Positions 45,018-55,029 of a stretch of DNA of 64,000 nucleotides are shown one piece after another. The translations under genes and the position numbers were made by a program. Position 1 is the stretch's first letter; every line of letters begins with the position of its first letter. The DNA is taken from assembly GCA_030280995.1 (NCBI GenBank), contig JASXTE010000014.1, forward strand, positions 27,424,650-27,488,649, written 5' to 3'. Origin of the DNA: Hemileia vastatrix (Eukaryota > Basidiomycota > Pucciniomycetes > Pucciniales > Zaghouaniaceae). The notes under the pieces were generated by a model, which worked only from the letters and a program-made list of their open reading frames with translations, was not told the DNA's origin and ran no database searches.

Positions 45018-45297
45018 TTTTAGTTGGCTCAGTAAAGTAGGTAGGTAGATGCAGAGTGGAGATGGGTTTTCTGTGTCTAAAAGGAAGGAGAATTGAAGAG
45101 GTACGGTAAAGCTTTTGATATAAGTTCTGATTAAATCTGGTTAGATGGATAGATGGTTTTTTTTTTGTCTAAATTAAACTAATCTAATTAATAATAAATT
45201 ACCAATTTTCAATTTTCAGATTTTTTTAATGGAACAGAAGAAGTTGAGGAGTATAAGAAAATGTAAAATGACTTAAAAACATGGATCACTAATAATT
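45018..45297 (+). other. 3' flank of ERG8
   Basis: This is AT-rich sequence with no gene visible. It probably contains the ERG8 3' UTR and polyadenylation site; no single signal is certain. Confidence 0.5.
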
Positions 45298-45389
45298 TAG
45301 GGGGTATCAAACTTAAGGGATCTGTGATTCAATTAATTGCAGATAAAAGACTTGCTAGCAAGTCCGCGCCCCCCCCATATTGTGTGGTG
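45298..45389. mobile_element. Miniature element joining MITE A and MITE B ends
   Basis: The left 50 bp or so (AGGGGGTATCAAACTTAAGG, then ATTCAATTAATTGCAGATAAAA) resemble the left end of MITE A at 15101-15155. The right 45 bp (GACTTGCTAGCAAGTCCGCG to CATATTGTGTGGTG) match the right end of MITE B at 22770-22813. Almost nothing lies between. The flanks do not form a clear target duplication. Confidence 0.6.
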
Positions 45390-45399
45390 TTAATATTTC

Positions 45400-45585
45400 T
45401 TAACACTCTAGGTAAAGTTGAAGTGTCACAAGAGACTCTTAACTTTCAAAAGCAACAATTTGACCTCTCTTTATGGAGGGACAATAGGGAACAAGACTTG
45501 GAGGTAAGGAAATATGAGCTCTCTTCTTGGAGGAATGATAGGGAACCAGATTTGGAGGAGAAGAAATTTAAACTAACTCTAAGTA
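45400..45585 (+). pseudogene. Decayed coding fragment, left of the G3 insertion
   Basis: One frame runs from about 45408 to the G3 insertion, with two similar Leu/Glu/Lys-rich segments (LSLWRDNREQDLE and LSSWRNDREPDLE) suggesting a coiled coil. After removing G3 and one AAGTA, the same frame continues at 54040 with charged residues before a TAG and later a TAA. It looks like the tail of a transposon or repetitive-family protein. The family is not recognised. Confidence 0.45.
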
Positions 45586-46362
45586 TGTCACGCGCCATGT
45601 GACACTCGAGGCGAAAGCAGCTCATTAAATCAATAATATCGAGTCCTAAATCTATACTCAAAGCGCAGAAAGCAATTCTCCATAGCAACTGCGATTTTCC
45701 TTTGTGTACTTACTATTTAACTGCGCTAGCCTAAACTCTAAATCTAAATTAGTCAATCTCCCAATAGGGTGCCTTAGTCTCCCTTTCAATAAGCGACGCA
45801 CAGCGCTAGGTTCAACGAAATAGTACAGTAGTAGTTTTTCATTAAAGTTTTGTTAATTAATTAAAAAGGGGTAAATTGAGCATGGACAGATATTTAGCGA
45901 AGAGGGTCTAAGTGTATGTTAGTAATGGTCAATGGAATGGGAATGGTGCGATAGAAGGAAGGTCAATGCGAGGGGGAACAAAGGATATAAAAAGGGGTTG
46001 GGTATTTGGTTCGATATTCCTTAGAATTAAATTATAAAATTCGTATTTACATTAATAGTGGTAAATCCTTAAAGTTAAAATCATTGTTATTTTATCTTTC
46101 TTTTATTTTCTCAATATTCATTTCTAAATCCTAAATCTTTGATTATTGATTTTCCAACCCTTTGTGAGATCTTGAGAATTCCTATTACCTTTGAAACTAT
46201 TTTATAATTCTTCTTGAACGAACCTCAAACCTGTAGCTCTTACTTTGAGTAACCTTTGAACCACTTCCTCGAATTATTCCTCTGTGCTTCGAAGAAGTTT
46301 CTAAATCCCTTATCTCACTTTCAGGAACATCCTCGACCTTGTGCGTAGGTCGTCCGGTGACA
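45586..46362 (+). repeat. 5' LTR of G3
   Basis: This 777-bp LTR differs from the 3' LTR mainly at CpG sites: of seven mismatches I counted in the first 120 bp, five are CG against TG or CA. It contains a TATAAAAA box at 45986 and, 37 bp later, the segment AGAATTAAATTATA (46023-46036). Confidence 0.93.
45986..45993 (+). promoter_or_regulatory. TATA box of G3
   Basis: TATAAAAA is conserved in all three LTR copies of this family in the window (here, 53662 and about 29053). A start 30-40 bp downstream would place the transcript 5' end at about 46016-46026, at the self-complementary segment. Confidence 0.6.
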
Positions 46363-46363
46363 G

Positions 46364-46377
46364 TATAATTTAATTCT
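46364..46377 (+). other. Self-priming primer-binding site of G3
   Basis: TATAATTTAATTCT begins two bases after the LTR end. It is the exact reverse complement of AGAATTAAATTATA at 46023-46036 in the LTR, near the predicted RNA 5' end. No tRNA 3'-end complement is present. This is the arrangement of Tf1, where the RNA 5' end folds onto the site and primes reverse transcription. Confidence 0.75.
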
Positions 46378-46434
46378 CCGTAGTTCTCATTCTTTACACT
46401 ACTACGTCCTTTTAGGTGTTTTTAAAGTTTTAAA

Positions 46435-47622
46435 ATGGCACCTGTTCAACGCACTCCTCCTCCGGGCGCTACTACTAGAGCTTGCGCTAGGGGCAGGCCA
46501 ACAGCCACAAGGTCTGTTTCCCGCACTCACTCTTTGGAACCACTCGATCTTAGGGAACGGCAACATTCAGTTCAATCTGTAGAAGACATCCCACAAGATT
46601 TTGAGGATTCTAGTGATGAAGAAGAAGGAGAGGATACAATGCACGAGGCACCATCCGCCCCAGCCAATCACCCTTCTGGTCAATCCTCAGAACCTGGACC
46701 ATCTAATTCTCTGGAAGATTTCATGAGACTTTTCATGAAAACCCTTTCAAATCCAACGTCTTCAGAGGGATTTAAGTTCAAAACTCCTTCTATGAAATCT
46801 CCTGACAAATTCGACGGAGATCACCCTGACAGATTGCGACCCTTCTTGCAAACCTGCAAGCTACTGTTCCATAATGACCCTCGAACCTTTAACAGCGAAC
46901 GATCAAAGGTTGTTTATGCTTCTTCATTCCTAGCCGGGAAAGCAGCAAGATGGTTCGAACCTTATCTACTCATGCTTTCTTTGACAGAAACCCACTTACT
47001 TATCAATAATTGGGATAAGTTCAAAGACCAACTTTTTACGTTGTTTGGGGACCCTAATGAAATGGACAACGCAGAAATTGAACTTGATTTTCTTTGCATG
47101 AGTGATAATGGTAAAGCCTCTGAATATATCTCGAACTTCAGAGCACTTCAAACTCGAGTAGGTTGGAATGATGCTGCCCTTAAGTATCATTTCAAGAAAG
47201 GACTTCCTTTGAGGATTCTGGATCAATTAAATCTTCACGGTCAGAAGATGACTACTTTAACGGATTTAATGGATCGAACCCTCGAACTTGACAGCGTTTA
47301 TCAAGGACGACTTCAACATCGTCGATATGCCAACAAATCTCAAGGCCTAAATTTTAAATCGGGACCTTCTTCACACCCACGACCAAATCAATCCTCCTTG
47401 ACTCAATCCAAACCCAATAAGGGAAAGGATAAACCTCGACCAAAAGGCTCGACCCCAGGCAATATCAGCAAAGTACTGGATCCTAAAGGGGAACTTAAAG
47501 AAGCTGAGAGGAAGAGACGAGCAGATAATGGGTTATGTATGTATTGTGGGGGTAAGCACAAGTTGGAAGACTGTGTAAAGTTGAAGGAAAGAGAAGGTAC
47601 TAGTTCGAAGTCAAAAAACTAG
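46435..47622 (+). CDS. Gag of G3
   Basis: This intact 395-residue Gag has a basic N-terminus, an acidic stretch (residues about 60-75), a capsid core starting near SPDKFDGDHPDRLRPFLQTC (about residue 122) with AGKAARWFEPYL, a Lys/Pro/Ser-rich linker and a zinc knuckle CMYCGGKHKLEDC near residue 370. The knuckle spacing is C-X2-C-X3-H-X4-C, one residue shorter than the usual CCHC box. The ATG at 46435 is the first of the frame, about 70 bases after the LTR. The stop TAG at 47620 immediately follows the heptamer AAAAAAC, part of the frameshift signal to pol. Unlike pol, gag has no stop, so it may still be translated. Confidence 0.9.
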   Translation: MAPVQRTPPPGATTRACARGRPTATRSVSRTHSLEPLDLRERQHSVQSVEDIPQDFEDSSDEEEGEDTMHEAPSAPANHPSGQSSEPGPSNSLEDFMRLFMKTLSNPTSSEGFKFKTPSMKSPDKFDGDHPDRLRPFLQTCKLLFHNDPRTFNSERSKVVYASSFLAGKAARWFEPYLLMLSLTETHLLINNWDKFKDQLFTLFGDPNEMDNAEIELDFLCMSDNGKASEYISNFRALQTRVGWNDAALKYHFKKGLPLRILDQLNLHGQKMTTLTDLMDRTLELDSVYQGRLQHRRYANKSQGLNFKSGPSSHPRPNQSSLTQSKPNKGKDKPRPKGSTPGNISKVLDPKGELKEAERKRRADNGLCMYCGGKHKLEDCVKLKEREGTSSKSKN

Positions 47623-50600
47623 TAGATAGTTTACTTGTGTGCAAAGCAAACTATCTTATCTCTCCCAGTGTACAGAACCTCCATGTCTTAAGGACTGGAG
47701 TTGCCTTAAACCGCTTGAGATTCATTCTTTTTAAGGAGGATATTCCCTTCAGTTGTCTTATAGACTCTGGAGCTTCAATTTCTTTTGTTAGTTTATCTTT
47801 TGCCGAGAAGCTTCAACTAACATTTACAGATATCAATTGAACTCCAATCTATTTGGTCAAATCAGAGGAACCCAAATATTGGGTAAGTAAGAAAGTTTTA
47901 TGGGTTTTCAACTTTCCGAACTTTCCCCCCTTTGAGTGGGAATTATCAGTCTTGGACGCCCCAAGGATGGAAAATACCATTCTTGGCCATGAATTTTTAA
48001 CGCATTGGAATCCCGAAATTGATTGGACTAAGGGATTGATCACCCCACGCTCTAAGTATATTTCTGATTCTCCAATGCAGGTCAATAGGGAGTTAAACAA
48101 CCTGCCTGACAACGTCCTGCTAGAGGACAAGTCTCTGCCAGATGACTTACAAGCATCTGATCCTTCTCTAAATGAGCAATTGGCTAACCCTTCTAGCTCG
48201 ATGACTTCACTTGAAGAGGATTTAAATTGCCTCAAAGTAATTGAATTCTGCTCTCTCAATACAGGTATCCCCTTGACAGATTCTCTCGAAGATGAAGAGG
48301 ACGACCAAATCAACGTTGAAGCCATTAAATCAACTCTACCACAAATCTACCACGATTTTCTCAATGTTTTCTCAATCCGCAAGGCCGATAAGTTACCACC
48401 TCATCGACCCTACGACCATCAAATAGAGTTAATAGGCCCAGTACCTCCGGCAGGTCCTGTCTATTCTTTATCGAAGGACGAATCCCAAGTTCTTCGAGAC
48501 TACATTGCAGAGAATGTAGCCAAAGGTTTCATCAGAGCCAGTAAATCTCCAACCGGCTCCCCTGTCCTCTTTGTAAAAAAGAAGGACGGTAGTCTTAGGT
48601 TGTGTGTTGACTATAGAAAGCTCAACACAGTCACAAAGAAGAATGCATATCCTGTTCCTCCTATGTCATTACTTCTTACCCTTTTCAATGGTGCTAATTT
48701 CTTTTCTAAAACTGATCTTAGAGGCGCTTACAATCTGATTCACATTGCAGAAGGTCATGAACCACTGACTGCAATGCGCACTAGATTTGGTAGTTTTGAA
48801 TATTTAGTTATGCCTTTTGGATTGTGTAACGCACCTTCAACTTTTAAAACTGTTGTTAATGACATCTTTCAAGATGTTGTTGAACAATTTGTAGTCGTCT
48901 ATTTAGATGATATTTTAATATTCTCGAAAACACTAGATGAACATATTCATCATGTTCGACAGGTCCTAAATCGTCTTCGAGATCATGGTCTCTACGCCAA
49001 GCATAATAAATGCGAATTCCACCTCAAATCAATTGATTTTTTAGGTTTTACGTTGTCCACTGACGGTTTAGTCATGGATGACAAAAAAGTCCAGAAAATC
49101 CTGGAATGGCCTGAGCCCAAAAACATTAAATCGCTCCAAGGATTTTTGGGTTTTGCAAACTTCTATAGAAGATTTATTAAAGATTACTCTAAAACTATTT
49201 CCAATCTTACTTCTCTTCTTAGAAAAGACATTCCTTTTGTTTTTACTTCTACAGCACAAAAGGAATTTGAAGCACTAAAAACGGCGTTCACCACAGCCCC
49301 AATTCTTCGACATTTTGATCCTTCTGCCTTGACAATAGTTGAGACAGATGCAAGCAATTATGCTATTTCAGGGGTCATCTCCCAATTAAATCCTGAAACA
49401 AATTTGTTTCACCCTGTTGCTTTTGAGTCACGCAAACTCATAGCCGCAGAATTAAATTATGAAATTCATGACAAAGAGCTTTTAGCTATTATCCATTGTC
49501 TTAAAAAATGGTGTTCTTTTCTTCTCAGCCTAGATAGTCCTTTTCAAATCTTAACAGATCATAATGCTTTGAAATACTTCATGTCTTCTAAAGTGTTAAC
49601 CAGGCATCAAGCCAGGTGGGCTGAATTTTTGTCAGAATTTTCTTTCTCTATTTCCTATCGCCCAGGAAAAAACTGCATTGTCCCAGATATCTTGTCACGT
49701 CGGGATGACGTTTACCCACAGCGGGGGGACACATTTGCTGACAAGAACCCAGCAAATGTGCAATCAATCTTCAACAAATAAATGTTAACGACTCATCAAC
49801 TTAATTCAATGACAATTCAATCTTTTCGAAATCCACTATCCAACATCCTCGAAGCTCAGTCAAAGGATGAATATTGTTTAGGGTTAAAAGACAAAATACT
49901 CTCAAAGCAAGGGGCCAAAAGATTTAGTATTGAATCAGGCCTATTAGTCTTCGAAGGTAGAGTAGTCATACCCGACAACAATGAGATAAAATTATGGATT
50001 TTCAACAGTCGACATGATTCTCCATTAGCTGGTCATTTTGGGGTTGATAAAACCTACCAGTTAATAGCGAGGGATTTCTTCTGGCCAGGTATGACCAGGG
50101 AAATCAAGGCCTATATAAAAGCTTGTTACAAATGTAATAGGAATAAGGCTCCCTGTCACCGGAAGCATGGGTTGCTTCAACCACTTCCTATTCCCTCTAA
50201 ACCTTGGGAATCTTTATCGATGGATTTCATTTCTCAACTTCCTATTTCTAATGATTTTGATGCTATATTAGTAATAGTAGATAGATTTTCAAAAATGTCT
50301 ATTTTCATTAAAACCACTACTACTGCTACAGCAGAAGATTTGTCAAAATTGTTTCTAGAATATGTATTTTCTAAACAAGGCTTACCAAATGATATTATTT
50401 CAGATAGAGGCTCATTGTTTGTATCCACATTCTGGACCCAACTGTGTCGACAACTCAATATCACGAGGAACCTCTCCACGGCCTATCACCCTGAAACCGA
50501 TGGTCAAACAGAAAGAGTTAACCAAATTCTCAAACAATATCTTTGAATTTATGTCAGTTACCAACAAGAGGATTGGACCACATGGTTACCATTGGCCGAA

Positions 50601-51269
50601 TTTGCTTATAATAACTCAACTCATTCTTCGACACGACAATCTCCCTTTGAAACCATTTATGGACAACATCCTCGATTCAACTCAATCCATGTAGGAACTA
50701 ATCATCCTGCGGAACATTATCTTTGAACTATATCACGACTTCAAGAAGAACTTAAAACAAATTTGGAATCAGCAATTCGAAGATATAAGGAACAGGCCGA
50801 CAAACATCGACAATCTGCTCCTTCCTTTAAACCAGGCGACAAAGTATGGCTCAACGCACAAAACATTTGAACAACACAACCATCAAAGAAACTGGCTGAA
50901 AAGCGCTTGGGACCATTCGAAATCGACTCTGAAGTCTCTAAAACTGCATTTCGACTCAAGTTACCTCCTAAATGGCAGGCGATTCACCCTGTTTTCCATG
51001 TATCTCTCCTGGAACTGGCTCGAGAAATATACCCGGGCAAGAACCAACCCCCTCCGGAACCGGTCAAAGTAGATGCTCATCTAGAGTGGGAAGTAAGTTG
51101 TATCCTTGATTCAAGAATACGCAAGGGAAAACTTCAATACCTCGTGGAATGGGAAGGCATCCTCATTGACTCAGACAAAACATCCTGGGAACCAGCCATC
51201 AATGTTTCTAACGCCCCTGAACTCCTAAAATCTTTTCATTTGAAATATCCTTTAAAACCAAAACCTTAA
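47604..51269 (+). pseudogene. Pol of G3 (protease, RT, RNase H, integrase, chromodomain)
   Basis: All of Pol lies in one frame, broken only by TGA at 47838, 50544, 50724 and 50868 and TAA at 49779. Protease has CLIDSGASISFVS at about 47757. RT has LCVDYRKLNTVTKKNAYPVP at about 48600 and VVYLDDILIFSKT at about 48896. RNase H has IVETDASNYAISG at about 49336. Integrase has a His-His-Cys-Cys zinc site (CYKC at about 50125) and catalytic positions SMDFISQLP, ISDRGS and the Glu of QTERVN. The chromodomain (CILDSRIRKGKLQYLVEWEG, then SWEPAINV) ends near 51255. All four TGA stops lie in TTGA and replace positions where related elements commonly have Arg, consistent with CGA changed to TGA. All catalytic residues remain. 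Confidence 0.93.
47613..47656 (+). promoter_or_regulatory. -1 ribosomal frameshift signal, gag to pol
   Basis: The slippery heptamer A AAA AAC (47613-47619) is in the correct gag register (TCA AAA AAC TAG). After a 4-nt spacer, AGATAGTTT (47624-47632) pairs with AAACTATCT (47648-47656) in a 9-bp stem, extended by three pairs after one mismatch. The pol frame is -1 relative to gag and is open from 47604, so a slip here gives a Gag-Pol fusion. Confidence 0.85.
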
Positions 51270-52202
51270 AATTTCTTTTATTTAAATTTTCTTTTCTTTT
51301 TCTTTCTCTCTTTAAAATCTAAACACCTCTTAAATTTCTTAACCTTGTTTTCTCTTTTCTCTCTCTTCTTTTTCTTTCTTCTACTTCTATATAATTTTTC
51401 TCTAAAAACCAACTAAAAGTAAAATCAAAAGTAAAATTAAATAAAATAAAATAAAATAAAATAAAATAAATAGAATAAACATAAACAATAAAATAAAAAA
51501 ATAAAATAAAATAAAATAAATAGAATAAACATAAATAATAAAATAAAATAAAAAACTCTTAAATCTCTCTAAATATTTTCTTTCTTTTCTCTTTTTCAAT
51601 TCTCTAAAATACATTCTTTTCTTAAATTTAAAATTCTCTTTAAAATTTTCTTCTCTAAAAATTTATTCTCTCTTTAAAAATTTTCTTTTCTTCAAACCAT
51701 CAAATCTTGTACGGCACGACCATTTCCTCGAACTTAACTTCAACCTCTAAATCTCCCTATAATAATTCTTCAAACAAATGATTCTTCTTTTAAAATTCTC
51801 TTTAAATTCTAAATTCTGTTTTTTTCTTTTCTTTCTTCTTCCTCTCTTTTCAACTAAAATTTCCTAAAAAAAAAAAAAAAAAAAAAAAAAATTCTTCTTT
51901 CATTAAATTCTCAATTTAACAAACTCATCTCAATCACCAACCGTTTCTTTTTCTCTCTCTTTTCTTACATAAAATTTTCCTTTTAAAACCTTAAAACTTC
52001 CTTCAAATTAAACAACTTTTTTCTTTCTTTAAATTTCTTCTTTCAAATTCTAAATTTTTTTATTTTAAAACTTCTTTTTTCTTTTCCTTTTTCTCTCTCT
52101 CCCAAATCTTAAAATTAATAATATTCACCTACACTAAAAAAAAATAAAAAAAAATAAAACTAAAATACAAATTTTTCTACTTCTTTACATCTCCTTTTCA
52201 TT
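51270..52202 (+). other. C/T- and A-rich spacer of G3
   Basis: The spacer is low-complexity sequence dominated by CTTTTC and AAAATAAAAT units with a long A run at about 51868-51891. Short frames such as 51402-51614 follow this composition. It separates pol from the antisense gene and may hold the 3' ends of both. No gene is seen. Confidence 0.6.
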
Positions 52203-53154
52203 TCAATTTTTTTCATTTAATTTTTCTCGAACCAATCTTTTCATTTTCTCCAAAACTACCCTTATCTCCTTCCTGCATTTCTCAAATACCTCCTCCTCTC
52301 CTACCGGAACCACCTCTCCAATCTCCAAGAGTTCCTCTTCCACGTCGAAGGAAGCAGCGTCGATAATTGTGTCGACCTCCCCACATAACTCTTCCGCGAA
52401 CCTTACTCGTTGACCTTGACGAGGTTTCTTCGACCACACCTGGTCCAGTGTGTCTTCAGGTTCTTCCACTACATCCGTAGCCGGAGGGTTTGCCTCAGTT
52501 GGTAAGAGCGGCGCAGGCTCCCCAATCGGGTCTTCAAGGGTATTCGATGTCTAAACAAAACTCATCAGTAACTTCATCCTTAAAAAATAACAATTGAAAA
52601 CTTACCTCGAAGATGGGGTCAGGCTCTTAGAATAACTCTGGCGCCACCTGTACCTCGGCTTCTCTTTCCTCCTCGTCATCTTTGATGACCACCCGTTGTT
52701 TCTTGGGTGCCCGCCCTGGAACAGGGACTTCATCTTCATCTTCCTCCACCAACTCGTTGACCTCTTCCTCGACACCTCACTTAGAACTTGTGGCCTGGGT
52801 TACCCAGGTTGTGATTTCATTATTTAGCTCCTTATCATTCTCCCCCACCGATTGTTCATCTTCAACCGAGACATCCCAAATGTCTTTGACCACCTCTTTT
52901 GTTTTAGGGATTACCCAAAACTTGGTCTTGGTAAACCGTTGTTCGATCTCTGCATTCTTCGTCAACGCATCGCACGCCACTCATCGCCAATGGCAAAACT
53001 CACATTTCTGGCGAGGGCCTCGAGTCGCCGTACTTTCGACACAAAAATATTCCATGCTTTCACAAGCCGTGCAAGTTTGTGAAAATTGTCGTGTAATCAT
53101 TCCCACATCCACTTTAGGGTGTGGAGGCATAGGTGTGGGAGTAGGGCACTTCAT
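52203..53154 (-). pseudogene. Antisense two-exon accessory gene with Zn2Cys6-like cluster
   Basis: On the minus strand a frame starts at the ATG at 53154 (MKCPTPTPMPPHPK), runs to 52606, is spliced across 52551-52605 (GAG|GTAAGT to TTTTGTTTAG|ACA) and continues to 52203, about 298 codons in one phase. Cys 28, 31, 38, 51, 54 and 61 give C-X2-C-X6-C-X12-C-X2-C-X6-C, the spacing of fungal Zn(II)2Cys6 clusters. Then come an acidic Glu/Asp-rich region and a charged, probably helical C-terminus. Three stops interrupt it: TGA at 52983-52981, TGA at 52779-52777 and TAA at 52629-52627. Both TGAs could come from CGA by CpG decay. It lies in the 3' untranslated space of G3, opposite to pol. The function is unknown; DNA binding or regulation is a guess from the cysteine pattern. 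Confidence 0.7.
52551..52605 (-). other. Intron of the antisense gene
   Basis: This is a 55-bp phase-0 intron with perfect donor GTAAGT and acceptor TTTTGTTTAG. The frame is open for over 60 codons directly after the junction and would be broken without splicing (TAG at the acceptor). Confidence 0.75.
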
Positions 53155-53261
53155 TATAAAAGGGAAATTAATAAATGAGGAAAAAATTATAGAAGAAGGG
53201 AAACTAGTGTGAGAAGATGGCTCAAGCTCAACGGAGTTCGCAATTCTTATACCCGGGCATC

Positions 53262-54034
53262 TGTCACACGCCACGTGACACTCGAGGTGAAAGCAGCTCA
53301 TTAAATCCATAATATCGAGTCCTAAATCTATACTCGAAGTGCAGAAAGCAATTCTCCATAGAAACTGCGATTTTCCTTTGTGTATTTACTATTTAACTGC
53401 GCTAGCCTAAACTCTAAATCTAAATTAGTCAATCTCCCAATAGGGTGCCTTAGTCTCCCTTTCAATAAGCGACGCACAGCGCTAGGTTCAATGAAATAGT
53501 ACAGTAGTAGTTTTTCATTAAAGTTTTGTTAATTAATTAAAAAGGGGTAAATTGAGCATGGACAGATATTTAGCGAAGAGGGTCTAAGTGTATGTTAGTA
53601 ATGTTCAATGGAATGGGAATGGTGCGATGGAAGGGAGGTCAATGCGAGGAGGAACAAAGGATATAAAAGGGTTGGGTATTTTGGTTCGATATTCCTTAGA
53701 ATTAAATTATAAATCGTATTTAAATTAATAGTGGTAAATCTTTAGAGTTAAATCATTGTTATTGTATCTTTCTTTTATTTTCTAAATATTCATTTCTAAA
53801 TCCTAAATCTTTGATTATTGATTTTCCAACCCTTTGTGAGATCTTGAGAATTCCTATTACCTTTGAAACTATTTTATAATTCTTCTCGAACGAACCTCGA
53901 ACCTGTAGCTCTTACTTTGAGTAACCTTCAAACCACTTCCTCGAATCATTCCTCTGTGCTTCGAAGAAGTTTCTAAATCCCTCATCTTACTTTCAGGAAC
54001 ATCCTCGACCTTGTGCGTAGGTCGTCCGGTGACA
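53262..54034 (+). repeat. 3' LTR of G3
   Basis: This 773-bp copy starts TGTCACACGCC and ends GTCCGGTGACA, followed by AAGTA. TATAAAAG at 53662 and the AGAATTAAATTATA segment are kept. Confidence 0.93.
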
Positions 54035-54170
54035 AAGTATTGAAAAATTAAAGAAAGAGGAGAAAGTTCTTGTGTAGAATTCTCTATTGGATCAAATGAA
54101 ACTCAAGTATCAACTTGAAGATGATTTGAAAAATAAAATTTTTCAAGATAGGATGTGTTAAATCTAATAA
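54035..54170 (+). pseudogene. Decayed coding fragment, right of the G3 insertion
   Basis: This continues the frame interrupted at 45585. Lys/Glu-rich codons run to a TAG at about 54077 and, in the same frame, to a TAA near 54150. It is the right half of the interrupted reading frame and is not recognised further. Confidence 0.4.
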
Positions 54171-55029
54171 ATCTATTGACCAGATTGAACACTTAATAAA
54201 AATGTTGGATTGATTAGACTAGTTTTTTTTTTTTTTTTTTTTTTTTGTTTTCTTTTCCTGAGTCAATTGTTCTGATTTTGATGTACATAAAAGTATTTCA
54301 TCATTTTTTTGTGTATTTTATTACTCTATTCATCATCAGTTGAGTAACATATCAAAGAAATGTAACAAAGTCATTTTAAATGGTCCCAATGGCAAAAATT
54401 TGACAAACAATTTTTTTTACTCCTTTGTGTTTTCAAATCAAATTTTTCAACTTTACAACTCAATGCAATAAATTAGATTTTCTAAATATAGATTAGTCAA
54501 CAAAATTCTATATGTATTTTGAAAATTTGGCAATACCCCCCCTTGGCATTTTATTGAAGCAAGGGGTGGGTATCACCAAATAATGTTCAAGTCATTAATT
54601 ATGCTTGTCAGATTTGAACTTTTGGAAATACCCTCCCCTGAATTTTATTGAAGTAAGAGGTGAAAGTCACCAAAAGTTAATATAATGACATAAATTAATA
54701 AATAATTAAATAAGATATGTCAAATTTACTAGTTTTAAAGTAATGAAAGCTCCTCATACCAAAAATGCAGATCAAGTCTAGAAACAGAAGTTTGGGACTT
54801 TCCACAGGTTTTGGCTAGAGGAACCCCATGAAACAAATTAATGTTGTCATGATAACTGTTTATACCACACAAAGGTTGTTGGCTCATTACTTTACTATAG
54901 TAATTTGAAATATTATATTCATTTATTAAAAATTTATGAAAGAATTAAAATAGTTAATGACTCTAAAAATCCCCATACTTTTTTTATCTACCAAAAGTTT
55001 TTATTATTTTTTTTTTTACCTTTTCCTTT
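54171..55029. other. AT-rich DNA without a gene
   Basis: No coding sequence is supported. A segment with TACCC-CCCC then TTTTATTGAAG (54532-54590) is repeated in diverged form about 100 bp later (54628-54690). On the minus strand both copies read like a purine tract followed by TATTGCC or TATTTCC, so they may be remains of LTR borders. A poly-T run lies at 54223-54246. Confidence 0.5.

Larger units (their letters stand above)
45586..54034 (+). mobile_element. G3: complete gypsy chromovirus with antisense gene
   Basis: G3 has LTRs 45586-46362 and 53262-54034, both TGTCAC...GGTGACA, flanked by a perfect AAGTA duplication (45581-45585 and 54035-54039). Internal order: self-priming site, intact gag, -1 frameshift signal, pol in one frame with five in-frame stops, a T/C-rich spacer, a two-exon antisense reading frame, 3' LTR. 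A C-terminal chromodomain places it among chromoviruses. No clean polypurine tract abuts the 3' LTR; the bases before it are ACCCGGGCATC. Confidence 0.95.

Noticed and set aside
52682..53212. 176-codon plus-strand frame near the G3 3' LTR
   Set aside because: Its residues look like the reverse of the minus-strand accessory frame; the minus strand has the conserved cysteine spacing and the splice signals.
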